Of a stretch of 64,000 nucleotides of DNA, positions 1 through 8,698 are shown piece after piece. Origin of the DNA: Lentihominibacter butyricus (GTDB lineage Bacteria; Bacillota; Clostridia; Peptostreptococcales; Anaerovoracaceae); the NCBI RefSeq assembly GCF_025567305.1, contig NZ_JAOQJP010000006.1:1-64000 (forward strand), written 5' to 3'. Position 1 is the stretch's first letter, and each line of letters begins with the position of its first letter. The translations under genes were made by a program, and so were the position numbers. Below the pieces are notes generated by a model. It was not told the DNA's origin. It did no database searches and saw only the letters and a list, made by a program, of their open reading frames with translations.

Positions 1-20
1 GGCGGGGGGTGCGTCATGCG

Positions 21-40
21 GCGCGGCAGGCCTGCCGCGC
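21..40. repeat. 20-bp perfect palindrome after hydE
   Basis: GCGCGGCAGG followed directly by its reverse complement, immediately downstream of the hydE stop codon. It could form a stem in the hydE transcript, but no T-run follows on either strand, so it is not a clear terminator. A similar 20-bp palindrome lies at 1718-1737. Confidence 0.6.
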
Positions 41-1210
41 TCATCGCGGCCGCCTGCCACAGCGCATTATCATCTCTTCGAGTTCTTTCCTGTCTTCCGC
101 AATGTGCGTCGGCTTGAACTGCGCCGGATAGATCTCGTATGCTTCCTTGTATTTGTCGGGCGTCGCCTTCTTCATCACTACGTTGGCACCGAACGCGAAC
201 GGATTTTCCACCACGAGTGGCTCGCCCGGATCATACTGCTCCTTGCCTGCAAGTATCGAAAGTGATGTCGTAAGCGGCAGGTTCGAATCCGGCAGCAGCA
301 GCCTTGCGACCGCAACCGCGCGCCTTGCCAGCTCCGGATCTCCGTCAGGGCTGCCTGCCAGCGGGGTCCTCGGATTCGATATGAAAGGTCCGATGCCCGC
401 CATCCTGCATGGTATCGATTTCAGCAGCAGGATGTCCTTCGCAACTGTCTCAAGCGTCTGACCCGGAAGACCGATCATGAAGCCGCTTCCCGTCTCGTAT
501 CCCAGCGCACGCAGTGTTTTCAGGCATTTTACTCTTGAATCCAGCGTTCCGCAAGGATGCAGCCTGTCGTAAAGCTCCGGATCTGCGGTCTCGTGCTTCA
601 GCAGGTAGCGGTCGGCTCCAGCTTCACGCCAGAGTCTGTATACCGCCTCGCTTTTTTCTCCGCAGCTTAGCGTGATAGCCGGTGCGTACGGATCGCTGAT
701 CGGGGCGAGTTGCTCTGCGGCCTGCTTTGCAGCCGGTGCCGATCCCTCTACAGACTGCCGAGATCCCACAAACGATGATATCGCTGGCGGGGCCACCTCT
801 GAAACCGATGGTGATTCTGCGAACGTCCACGGATCCCGTATCCTCAGCTTTTTTATATCCTTTATTATCTCAACTATGTCTTCCGGCGGAGTGCCGTCGT
901 CTTCGCCCGACTGCAGCACGATCGTGCGGTATCCCGCATCGACCGCCTCCGCCGCCGCCTCGATTATCTCATCGCGGCTCATGCGAAAACGCTCCAGCTC
1001 CCTGTTTTCCCGGTTCAGTCCGCAGTAAATGCACTGCCTCTTACAGATATTCGAGAATTCTATTATCGCTCTCAGATGGACAATGTCCCCGACATGCTCA
1101 GCTCTGATCCTGTCCGCCAGCTCGTAAACCGGCGTGAAGTCATCGAGCGCAAGCAGCGACGCGATCCCCTCTGTTGTTTTCAAATGTTCGTATATCTCAT
1201 TTATGTTCAT
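41..1210 (-). CDS. hydE: [FeFe] hydrogenase H-cluster radical SAM maturase HydE
   Basis: Radical SAM enzyme that helps build the diiron cofactor of [FeFe] hydrogenase in the cytoplasm. The 4Fe-4S motif CX3CX2C is C56-C60-C63 (CKRQCIYC), followed by typical HydE blocks (RIVLQSGEDDG-like, EAGADRYLLKHETA, GSGFMIGLPGQT). The open frame extends to 1327, but I start at the ATG ending at 1210 because a GAGGG ribosome site lies 8 bases upstream and the family N-terminus begins there (MNINEIYEHL), giving 389 residues against about 350 usual. The excess is an Ala/Ser/Pro-rich insertion at residues about 124-176, between KKLR and APAITLSCGE. No hydF or hydG is visible; they may lie beyond the left edge. 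Confidence 0.9.
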   Translation of the reverse strand: MNINEIYEHLKTTEGIASLLALDDFTPVYELADRIRAEHVGDIVHLRAIIEFSNICKRQCIYCGLNRENRELERFRMSRDEIIEAAAEAVDAGYRTIVLQSGEDDGTPPEDIVEIIKDIKKLRIRDPWTFAESPSVSEVAPPAISSFVGSRQSVEGSAPAAKQAAEQLAPISDPYAPAITLSCGEKSEAVYRLWREAGADRYLLKHETADPELYDRLHPCGTLDSRVKCLKTLRALGYETGSGFMIGLPGQTLETVAKDILLLKSIPCRMAGIGPFISNPRTPLAGSPDGDPELARRAVAVARLLLPDSNLPLTTSLSILAGKEQYDPGEPLVVENPFAFGANVVMKKATPDKYKEAYEIYPAQFKPTHIAEDRKELEEMIMRCGRRPR

Positions 1211-1226
1211 AGTATCTGATCCCTCA

Positions 1227-1268
1227 ATTGTATAAAATCCGGCGGTCACAGCACGAGTTTTATACAAT
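1227..1268. promoter_or_regulatory. Inverted repeat ATTGTATAAAA upstream of hydE
   Basis: ATTGTATAAAA at 1227-1237 faces TTTTATACAAT at 1258-1268, an 11-bp perfect inverted repeat with a 20-base spacer. A third copy (TTTTATACAAT) is at 1421-1431. The location in the hydE leader suggests an operator; the regulator is unknown. Confidence 0.45.
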
Positions 1269-1327
1269 ACAGTTTTTTCCAAATTTCTCAATGTATTTTT
1301 ATTCATTTTTCCGGTCATTTCAAGCAT

Positions 1328-2140
1328 TTTCGTATATAATTATGCACGAAATGTGCCTGCCCGATCCCTGAAATAATGCCTGCTTTGGCCATGTTACGAA
1401 AGTGCCGGTTTTCACGCCTGTTTTATACAATCAACTGTTACAAAACAGTGCTCCACCGGTGGTAAAACATACATTTGCCCTGATCCACTCAGCCGGTTTT
1501 GCAAGTCTAGCGATGCATATCCATTCAAAGCCGGTGCAGACCGGTTTCCGGCGATCAAAGGGCATGGCCTCTCATGCAAATCGCACGTTCATGACGATCC
1601 GATGCGATCACGGGTGGGCTGGTGCTGTCAGACTGCACTGCCGCAACATATTCATTGTGCTTTCTTTGAAACTCCGTCAATTTCTCTGCGAGAAATCTCC
1701 TTCGTTATAATAAACTGGACACGCGCCGGCGCGTGTCTTCTCCTTACAAAAAAACCTCCGCAGCCCGTAAGGGTACAGAGGTTGGAATTGCGATCTTTGA
1801 AGTTCCGACGATCCATACATGTATGCCTACGCACACCTGCAGCTTTACATGATCATAAGTCCTGCGGATCAAAACGTCCGCATCTCCCGCATCCGCGGCT
1901 GCATGCCCGAATACCTGCATCTCCGCAAGCATATCGCTGCGGCGCCGCTGCTCCCCGTGCATTCACGGCTCACACATGCGCGCCTCGAGCTCCGCGCACC
2001 TACACTTATGCGCCATGCTGCATCTGCGGTCCTTCAATTATGTCTGTCTTTTGTGTCATCGCCTTTTCCCTCGGTCATACCCTTGGCATCAGTACGAAAT
2101 TATTTATGTGTCTGCGCCTGCTAAGCAGACGCATTTTGTC
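1328..2140. other. Gene-poor gap with palindromes and a possible minus-strand RNA
   Basis: No convincing protein gene. It holds a third copy of the hydE repeat (1421-1431), the dyad ACTGTT-ACAA-AACAGT (1434-1449), CCACCGGTGG (1453-1462), and a 20-bp palindrome GACACGCGCC/GGCGCGTGTC (1718-1737). The stretch 1784-2140 on the minus strand, between the prmC stop and the terminator at 1748-1783, is about 350 bases with no good frame. It could be a long 3' UTR or an unrecognised RNA; I see no RNase P, tmRNA or 6S signature. Confidence 0.4.
1748..1783 (-). terminator. Intrinsic terminator, minus strand
   Basis: Stem AACCTC/GAGGTT (1778-1783 with 1753-1758) with an inner CCC-GTAA-GGG pairing, followed on the minus strand by a seven-base T-run (1748-1754). 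It probably ends the rho-DUF1385-prmC transcript or an RNA downstream of prmC. Confidence 0.7.
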
Positions 2141-3025
2141 CTATTTCAATTTACATTTTACCACACGATCGCGGCCCGGTAAATCCTTAATTACCACTGC
2201 CGGCGAATATTTTCCTGAATCTTTCAACATTTTGCGCAGATCCTCGCCCTGGTCGTGGCCGATCTCCACCAGCAGGAAACCCTCCGGCTTCAGAAAATCC
2301 GCCGCCTTCTCCACGATGGTCCTGTAAAAATCAAGCCCGTCGCGACCTCCGTCCAGCGCGTTAAGCGGCTCGTGATCCTTCACTTCCTCCTGCAGGATCG
2401 AGATCATGTTCGTCCTTATGTACGGCGGATTCGAAACGATCATATCGAACTTTCGCCCTTTCACCGGCTCGAACATGTCGCCCGTGAGGAATCTCACCTT
2501 CACGCGCAGATCCTCCGCATTCGCCTCGGCCGTCTCGACCGCCTCCGCGCTGATGTCCGTCGCCGTGACCTTCACATTGCTGCAGATCTTTGCCAGGGAA
2601 ATACCAACCGCGCCGCTGCCGCAGCACAGATCGAGCACGTCCCACTCCTTGCGCCCCTTGAGCTTTTCAAAAAACGAAAGCTTCTCGCGCGGAGTGCTCT
2701 GGATCGTCTTCGCCGCCTCCGTGACCAGCGTCTCCGTGTCCTGGCGCGGGATCAGCACATGCGGGTTCACCTTGAACGTGTACCCCATGAACTCCTGCAC
2801 CCCCGTGATATGCTGCAGCGGGATGCGCTCCGCCCTTCTCCTTATCAGTTCCATGTATTTTTCCTCGATCTCAGGGTCCACCTCTTCCTCCGCCTTGAGA
2901 AAAAGACTGACCTTGTCGAGCCCGGTCAGGTAGCAGTAAAGCTCCTGCGCGTCTATCTTGGGATCCATGCAAAATGCCTTGGAAAGCTGATATTCTCCTT
3001 CTTTCACAAGTATCCTAGTCTTCAT
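2141..3025 (-). CDS. prmC: Peptide chain release factor N5-glutamine methyltransferase PrmC (HemK)
   Basis: Methylates the Gln of the GGQ motif of release factors. It is 294 residues, normal for the family. An N-terminal helical domain (1-85) is followed by LIPRQDTETLV, the SAM-binding DLCCGSGAVGISLA (about 131-144), and the diagnostic catalytic VSNPPYI motif (about 198-204). The ATG has an AGGA-rich ribosome site. It follows the DUF1385 gene by 41 bases on the same strand. In many Clostridia prfA comes next; here it does not. Confidence 0.93.
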   Translation of the reverse strand: MKTRILVKEGEYQLSKAFCMDPKIDAQELYCYLTGLDKVSLFLKAEEEVDPEIEEKYMELIRRRAERIPLQHITGVQEFMGYTFKVNPHVLIPRQDTETLVTEAAKTIQSTPREKLSFFEKLKGRKEWDVLDLCCGSGAVGISLAKICSNVKVTATDISAEAVETAEANAEDLRVKVRFLTGDMFEPVKGRKFDMIVSNPPYIRTNMISILQEEVKDHEPLNALDGGRDGLDFYRTIVEKAADFLKPEGFLLVEIGHDQGEDLRKMLKDSGKYSPAVVIKDLPGRDRVVKCKLK

Positions 3026-3066
3026 TTGCCATCCTTCCTGTGCTGCTCCTCATCACAATCCCCGTC

Positions 3067-4320
3067 CTATATGCATCTGCGTCTGCGGAGCGCACGCTTG
3101 CTCCACATCTCGATGTCCTGTACGTCCATGCCGGCCGTGCTCCACATCGCCATCGATCGGCGTCTGCGCCTGCCTGCCGTTCGACCCGCGTACTTTCCGG
3201 GCCTTGAAGCTGCGCCGTTTTTCATGTAAAGATCTGCAGCTGTGCTTCCTCCGGCGCTTATGGACCTGCCGTACGTTCCGGAAGCCCCGAGGCTTCCGCT
3301 TCCGGCTGCGCCGGCAGCTGTTTCTCCGGCCGCTGCTCCGCAGCTGCCTCCAGCTGTTGCGACCGATGCGGTCGCCGGTTTCTTGCCTTCCGCCACGAGC
3401 ACCGCATTTATCGCCGCTATCGCGACCTCGAGCTGGCTGTCGTCAGGCTCCTTCGTCGTCACCTTCTGCAGATACAGCCCCGGGATGCTCAGGATCTTCA
3501 CCACTATATTATCGCTTTTGCCAGCCCATCTCAGCAGCTCGTATGAAAGCCCCGCGATCACAGGCAGCAGCAGCAGTCTCGAAACCACTCTCAGCAGCAG
3601 ATTCGGCCATCCCAGCAGAAAATGCAGCGCGAACGCTATGATGAACACGAACATCAGGAAGCTGGTCCCGCACCTCGGGTGCAGAGTCGGGAACTGCCTG
3701 CAGTTCGCCGGGGTCAGATCCAGTCCGTTTTCAAAGCAGTGTATCGTCTTGTGCTCCGCCCCGTGATACTGGAACACGCGCTTTATATCGCCCATAAACG
3801 ATATGCCCCATACGTAAAGTATGAACATCGCGATACGCAGCACGCCCTCCGTGAAGTTGAGCCAGAATATGCTCTGGGTCACATGCTTCATCAGATTCAC
3901 GATCCCGGTCGGGAGTATTATGAAAATGCCCACCGTGAAAACTATCGCCAGCGCGACTGACGCATAGAGCATGAAATTCCATGCTCCCCTGCTGCCGAAC
4001 TTCTCGTTCAGCCACTTCTCGAAACGCGTTTCCTCGTACATCTCTTCATCAGCTTCACCCAGGATCTCGGCTGACTTCATCAGCTGTCTGGTCCCTACCA
4101 CCAGCGAAGATACGAACGAGACCACTCCGCGCACGAGCGGCAGCTTCGCCCATTTTCCCGGCTTCTTTATATCTTCAGTACTTACATTGATGCTGCCGTC
4201 AGGAAGTCTCAGTGCCAGCGCAGTCTTTGTCTCGCCGCGCATCATTATCCCTTCCATGACAGCCTGGCCGCCCATCTTCGTCGGGCAGGCTCCTTTGAGA
4301 AAAATCTTGCTTAAATCCAT
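3067..4320 (-). CDS. DUF1385 membrane protein with a low-complexity C-terminal tail
   Basis: DUF1385 (YqhQ-like) family, function unknown. It is recognised by the N-terminal GGQAVMEGIMMRG, by QYHGAEHKTIHCFENG in the middle, and by four or five hydrophobic segments, including residues about 115-170 and 215-260. The family is usually about 300-320 residues; this one is 417. The extra ~110 residues after about 305 are Ala/Gly/Ser-rich and end in Arg-rich runs, with no domain recognised. Its ribosome site lies inside the last codons of rho, 7 bases upstream, so the two are probably translationally linked. The rho-DUF1385-prmC order is common in Clostridia. Confidence 0.85.
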   Translation of the reverse strand: MDLSKIFLKGACPTKMGGQAVMEGIMMRGETKTALALRLPDGSINVSTEDIKKPGKWAKLPLVRGVVSFVSSLVVGTRQLMKSAEILGEADEEMYEETRFEKWLNEKFGSRGAWNFMLYASVALAIVFTVGIFIILPTGIVNLMKHVTQSIFWLNFTEGVLRIAMFILYVWGISFMGDIKRVFQYHGAEHKTIHCFENGLDLTPANCRQFPTLHPRCGTSFLMFVFIIAFALHFLLGWPNLLLRVVSRLLLLPVIAGLSYELLRWAGKSDNIVVKILSIPGLYLQKVTTKEPDDSQLEVAIAAINAVLVAEGKKPATASVATAGGSCGAAAGETAAGAAGSGSLGASGTYGRSISAGGSTAADLYMKNGAASRPGKYAGRTAGRRRRRSMAMWSTAGMDVQDIEMWSKRALRRRRCI

Positions 4321-4327
4321 ATCAACA

Positions 4328-6091
4328 TTAACCCTCTAGCTTTATTTTCCTGATCACTTCGATGAAAGTCTTGTTGTCTCTCGTATGTGCCAGATTGTCC
4401 AGTATCATCTCTGTCACTTCCTGGTTGTCCCGGTTGCCCATCGCTCGTCTCATGTACCAGATAGCCTCCAGCTCGTCCTGATCCATGAGCAGGTCTTCTC
4501 TTCTCGTTCCAGACTTGTTCAGGTTGATCGCAGGGAAGATCCTCTTTTCCGAAAGCTTCCTGTCGAGGTGCAGCTCCATGTTTCCTGTGCCTTTGAACTC
4601 CTCAAAGATCAGGTCATCCATACGGCTTCCCGTCTCGACGAGAGCTGTCGCCAGTATCGTGATGCTGCCTCCCTCCTCGAGCTTTCTCGCCGCTCCGAAG
4701 AATTTCTTAGGCTTGTGCAGAGCGCCCGGATCGAATCCGCCGGACAGCGTTTTGCCCGATGCCGGCACTACCAGGTTGTACGCTCTGGCAAGTCTCGTTA
4801 TGCTGTCCATCAGTATTATCACGTCCTTGCCGTGCTCCGCAAGCCGCTGCGCCCTGGCGAGCACCATCTCTGCGACCTTTACATGATGCTGCGGCAGCTC
4901 ATCGAACGTGGAATATATCACTTCTCCGTTGCCCTTGAGGCTGCGCTTCATGTCCGTCACTTCCTCAGGACGCTCGTCTACGAGCAGGACGATCATCTCG
5001 ACGTCCGGGTAGTTTTTTTCTATGCTGTTCGCGATCTTCTTGATAAGCACGGTCTTTCCGGCCTTCGGCGGTGCGACGATCAGGCCTCGCTGGCCTTTGC
5101 CTATAGGCGCCACAAGGTCTATCAGTCTCAGCGAAAGGTCCCTGCCGTCCTCCAGCTTGAACCGCTCGTTCGGGAATATCGGCGTGAGCGACTCGAAATC
5201 CGGTCTCTTCATCGCAACGCCCGGCTCGTCACCGTTCACCGTCACCACGTAAAGCAGCGCGCCAAATTTATCGCCGTCGTTCGGGTGTCTGCATATTCCT
5301 TTTACTTTGTCCCCTGTTTTGAGGTTGAAGCGCCTGATCTGTGCCGGCGCAACGTATATATCTTTTTCACTGGTAAGAAAATTATTGAATCTCAAAAATC
5401 CGAATCCGCCGTCCGCAAGCTCGAGTATGCCCTCGACCTCGAATCTGTCGCTTCTGTCCGGCGCGGGCTTGCCTCTGTGCCTGCCCGTTCGCTGCGGTCT
5501 TTCATCCTGTCTGTCATCTGTTCTGCTGTCTGCCCTTTCGTCTGTATGCGAGCCTCTTGCTGCATGCCTGTTTCCGGCTGTCGATGCGTCATCTGTTTCG
5601 TTCTGTGCAGCTTCCGCTTCATGCAAAGCGCGGATCTCCGGCTCTCCATGAGCCTTCTCACTCTCGTCGACAGACTCTGTTTTCGTGTATCTAGCCCCTG
5701 ACTTCGATCTCGATGCGGCCTGTTTTCGCCCTCCGGCAGACCTGCCGCCTGATCTTCTTCCTGCGTGCTCTGCGTTATCTGCATTATTTGCATTGTCTGC
5801 TGAAGTTTCTGCAGCGTCCGCTGATGTCGCTTCTGCCGGCTCCGCATGAACCGGTTTCTCAGCTGCTTCTGCTGTATCTGCCCCAGCCATGACGTGATCC
5901 GGTTCTGCTGAAACTTCTTCTCCCCCGGCTTGTTCAGCCTTTTTCGGCGGCTCATCATCCTTCATGAGCGCCTGCACGAGCTCCGCTTTTTTCATCTTCT
6001 GATAGTTTTTCAGGCCAAAAGTTTTGGCGATCTCTCTAAGTTCAGCTACTTTTTTCCCCTTAAGCGCTGACTCATCCATCGTTTTCCACAT
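4328..6091 (-). CDS. rho: Transcription termination factor Rho
   Basis: Hexameric RNA helicase that terminates transcription. A SAP-like Rho N domain (residues about 5-45) is followed by a charged, Ala/Glu/Asp/Arg-rich disordered stretch (about 46-216), the cold-shock RNA-binding domain (ILELADGGFGFLRF, about 220-290), and the ATPase with P-loop PPKAGKT (about 341-347), Walker B VILMDSITRLARAYN and the Q-loop region. Total is 587 residues. The frame could open at a TTG at 6118, but the ATG ending at 6091 has AAGGG at suitable distance. The long insertion between the N domain and the cold-shock domain resembles those of some Actinobacteria and Clostridia. Confidence 0.95.
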   Translation of the reverse strand: MWKTMDESALKGKKVAELREIAKTFGLKNYQKMKKAELVQALMKDDEPPKKAEQAGGEEVSAEPDHVMAGADTAEAAEKPVHAEPAEATSADAAETSADNANNADNAEHAGRRSGGRSAGGRKQAASRSKSGARYTKTESVDESEKAHGEPEIRALHEAEAAQNETDDASTAGNRHAARGSHTDERADSRTDDRQDERPQRTGRHRGKPAPDRSDRFEVEGILELADGGFGFLRFNNFLTSEKDIYVAPAQIRRFNLKTGDKVKGICRHPNDGDKFGALLYVVTVNGDEPGVAMKRPDFESLTPIFPNERFKLEDGRDLSLRLIDLVAPIGKGQRGLIVAPPKAGKTVLIKKIANSIEKNYPDVEMIVLLVDERPEEVTDMKRSLKGNGEVIYSTFDELPQHHVKVAEMVLARAQRLAEHGKDVIILMDSITRLARAYNLVVPASGKTLSGGFDPGALHKPKKFFGAARKLEEGGSITILATALVETGSRMDDLIFEEFKGTGNMELHLDRKLSEKRIFPAINLNKSGTRREDLLMDQDELEAIWYMRRAMGNRDNQEVTEMILDNLAHTRDNKTFIEVIRKIKLEG

Positions 6092-6252
6092 AAATGGTGA
6101 ACCCTTTCTCTTTGTCAAAATTAGTAAAGTTTTTCTTTTGGAAAATTAGAATATAAATTAATCTGACTGGTATCAAGATTTCAATTCAAAATTACTACTA
6201 TAAATATACACTTATTTTTTTGCATAAACAATATGCAGTTGGATTATTTTGC

Positions 6253-6297
6253 AAAAAAACAGACCCGCGGATGTCCGTAACGGATCCGTGAGTCTGT
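6253..6297 (-). terminator. Intrinsic terminator downstream of hbd
   Basis: 14-bp imperfect stem (ACAGAC arm 6259-6264 with GTCTGT 6292-6297, then CGGAT/ATCCG) followed on the minus strand by TTTTTTT (6253-6259). It lies 70 bases past the hbd stop. Confidence 0.85.
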
Positions 6298-6366
6298 CAA
6301 AGTTTCTATTTCCGATATGCCTAAGTATCTGCTCCGTGCAGTCATGCTACACCCAACAGCAGGATC

Positions 6367-7215
6367 TTATTTGTTGTAGTTGTAGAAACCTTCGCCGGTC
6401 TTTCTTCCCAGCTTGTTCGCTCTTACCATCTTTCTGAGGAGCGGGTGAGGTCTGTATTTCGTATCGCCGAACTCAGCATAGAGAGTTTCCATGATAGCCA
6501 GGCAAACATCCAGTCCGATCAGGTCACCAAGTGCGAGAGGTCCCATCGGATGATTTGCTCCGAGCTGCATTGCTGTGTCGATACCCTCAACGTCAGCAAC
6601 TCCGTCAGCCAGGATGCCGATTCCCTCGTTTACCATAGGGATGAGGATCCTGTTTACAACGAATCCAGGTGCTTCAGCTACATCTACAGGAGTCTTTCCG
6701 AGTTTTCTTGTAAGCTCGAGGATAGTCTCTCTTGTTTCGTCTGAAGTAGTAAGTCCCTTAACGATCTCAACCAGCTTCATTGCAGGAACCGGATTGAAGA
6801 AGTGCATTCCGATGATCTTGTCAGGTCTGCCTGTTGCTGCAGCGATCTCTGTGATGGAAAGCGCCGAAGTATTCGTTGCAATGATAGTTTCAGGCTTACA
6901 AAGTTCATCCAGTTCTTTGAAGAGAGCTTTCTTTGCTTCCATGTCTTCTGTAGCGGCTTCGATAACAAGGTCAGCGTCCTTGATTATAGTGATATCCGTC
7001 GAGCCGTGCACTCTGCCCATTATCTCTGCTTTATCTGCTTCTGTGATCTTCTCTTTCTTGATGAGTCTGTCCAGATTTTTTTCTACGGTTGCGATACCTC
7101 TGTCTACGGATGTCTGTCTTCTCGCTCTAAGAACTACGTTGTAACCGTTCTGAGCCAGAACCTGGATGATACCGGCGCCCATTGTGCCCGTTCCCAGTAC
7201 ACCAACTGTTTTCAT
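6367..7215 (-). CDS. hbd: 3-hydroxybutyryl-CoA dehydrogenase
   Basis: Interconverts acetoacetyl-CoA and 3-hydroxybutyryl-CoA with NAD(P)H, a step of butyrate formation. It is 282 residues, the usual size. It has the N-terminal Rossmann motif GVLGTGTMGAG (5-15), GMHFFNPVPAMKLVEIV around 138-154 with the catalytic His, and a C-terminal 3HCDH domain ending GRKTGEGFYNYNK. AAGGAGGAG precedes the ATG. It is a single gene with its own terminator; no crt, bcd or etf genes are adjacent. Its codon use is richer in T/A-ending codons than that of the aro genes. Confidence 0.94.
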   Translation of the reverse strand: MKTVGVLGTGTMGAGIIQVLAQNGYNVVLRARRQTSVDRGIATVEKNLDRLIKKEKITEADKAEIMGRVHGSTDITIIKDADLVIEAATEDMEAKKALFKELDELCKPETIIATNTSALSITEIAAATGRPDKIIGMHFFNPVPAMKLVEIVKGLTTSDETRETILELTRKLGKTPVDVAEAPGFVVNRILIPMVNEGIGILADGVADVEGIDTAMQLGANHPMGPLALGDLIGLDVCLAIMETLYAEFGDTKYRPHPLLRKMVRANKLGRKTGEGFYNYNK

Positions 7216-7504
7216 AATTAACTCCTCCTTATAAATGATCTATATTTTTCTATTGTAAACGATTTATGTGATGTTTTAAATATTTTTTTGCAAATATTTT
7301 GAGCTATTTCTCAAATTTAAGCGGATCATTTTGGGCTGTTTTTTTATGGAAATTTCGCATTATATTTTTTCGACAATCCCCCCGTAGTCAGCAGTATTTT
7401 TCCGGCAATATACACCCCCTGGATTTTATTGTCAGTAAACACCTTCTCTCCTAAAATTACGCAATACGTTATTTTTAAACTTTTTATGCAAAGGAGAGAT
7501 AAAC

Positions 7505-7963
7505 ATGAAAAAAAGATTATTAACATTCATTATGGCTGCCGCAATGGTTCTTTCAATGCCTACGGCCTTATTCGCAGCAGAGCAGAACACCCCTGAGCCG
7601 GGAGCCGCAGCAGTAACAGCTGACGGAGGAGCTATAGCCCCACAGTCGACGACATCCGCCACTGTAGGAGCTTCAAGATTGAGCAGCACAAGCGGAAGCG
7701 TATCAGCAAATGCAAGTTTTAATGTAAAAGCAACCAAGGCAACCTGCACAATAATTCTTCAGGAAAAATATAACGGTTCATGGAGAACTGCAACAGGACT
7801 GCCTGCATACTCTTACGTAAAAACAGTTTATGATGTTTACTCAATAGGCGCCTCTAAAACATTCACGCTTAAAAGCGGCACCGTATATAGAGCAAAAGTA
7901 GTTTTCACTGATACTAATTCTAGCGGAACTCATGTAACTACCAAATATACTGGCTCATTCTAA
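7505..7963 (+). CDS. Small secreted protein, unknown function
   Basis: A 152-residue protein with a clear signal peptide: MKKR, a hydrophobic core LLTFIMAAAMVLSMPTA, and a likely cut after LFAA (about residue 25). The mature part is Ser/Thr/Ala-rich, with a beta-rich stretch from about 58 (SGSVSANASFNVKATKATC) that resembles short secreted proteins common in gut Clostridia; I know no function. AAAGGAGAG precedes the ATG. It is convergent with the membrane regulator gene, 6 bases apart. Higher A+T and more A-ending codons than its neighbours. Confidence 0.75.
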   Translation: MKKRLLTFIMAAAMVLSMPTALFAAEQNTPEPGAAAVTADGGAIAPQSTTSATVGASRLSSTSGSVSANASFNVKATKATCTIILQEKYNGSWRTATGLPAYSYVKTVYDVYSIGASKTFTLKSGTVYRAKVVFTDTNSSGTHVTTKYTGSF

Positions 7964-7969
7964 ATTTAA

Positions 7970-8695
7970 TCAATGCATGCGATCTACAATTCGAACTATC
8001 TGTTCATCAGTTAGATTCGACCAAATATATACAATAGTGCCATCGTTCATATAAGCGGTGGCATTTTTAATTTCACTTGTTTCTGTAACATAAATTGTTC
8101 CTTTATTACTGTTAAGTATTCTACTATCTGCCATATAAATATTTTCTAAATTTTCATTATTAATATATTGCTGCATACGCACTTCATCTTTTTCATTATT
8201 TATAAAAATATATTCGGCGCTTATCATTTTTTCAATTTCAGTTATTGTAAGTTTTTTAAACTCATATCCTTCAGGTATATATTCCGGTATCACTAACTCT
8301 GGAATGGTCGCTTTCATAGCACTTACTTCATTCCAGTCTGTTATCTCCCACGTATCCTCGCTGCTGCTTCCCCAGCCGCCATCTTCTATTATCACTCCGT
8401 CTTCGGTGACGATCTCTTCCTTTGGATTCTTGTCTGCATCGACGTCGGTCGTGAATGTGCTGAATACGAAGAAGGCTCCGCATGCCAGAACAATCACAAA
8501 TAACGCCGCGATACCGCTTATGCGGCGCATACGACGTTTTCTCCTGCGTTCTTCTGCAGCAGCCATCGCCACCAGTTCATCCGGAGTCAGATTTCCCGTG
8601 GCAAAATCCTTGAGTTCCCTGTCGGTCACATCAGAAATGATTTCCCTGATAGACCTCCCGGACTGCGGCCGCCTGTCATCATTCATCCCGCTCAT
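7970..8695 (-). CDS. Membrane protein, probable anti-sigma-type regulator
   Basis: 241 residues. The N-terminal cytosolic part (1-55) has a helical ELKDFATGNLTPDELVAMAAAEERRRKRR; one membrane segment (IAALFVIVLACGAFFVFS, about 62-80) is followed by an extracytoplasmic domain resembling DUF4367 sensory domains (IPEYIPEGYEFKKLTI... GTIVYIWSNLT). The gene starts 3 bases after the sigma factor stop, the usual layout of an ECF sigma factor and its membrane partner. That it inhibits the sigma factor is inferred from position and topology. No zinc HxxxCxxC motif is seen. Confidence 0.65.
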   Translation of the reverse strand: MSGMNDDRRPQSGRSIREIISDVTDRELKDFATGNLTPDELVAMAAAEERRRKRRMRRISGIAALFVIVLACGAFFVFSTFTTDVDADKNPKEEIVTEDGVIIEDGGWGSSSEDTWEITDWNEVSAMKATIPELVIPEYIPEGYEFKKLTITEIEKMISAEYIFINNEKDEVRMQQYINNENLENIYMADSRILNSNKGTIYVTETSEIKNATAYMNDGTIVYIWSNLTDEQIVRIVDRMH

Positions 8696-8698
8696 CAG

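Noticed and set aside
276..300. T-arm-like GGTTCGAATCC suggesting a tRNA
   Set aside because: It lies inside hydE codons and no acceptor, D or anticodon arms can be folded around it.
1744..1962. 72-codon minus-strand frame as a gene
   Set aside because: It runs through an intrinsic terminator, has no ribosome site of note and no recognisable protein features.
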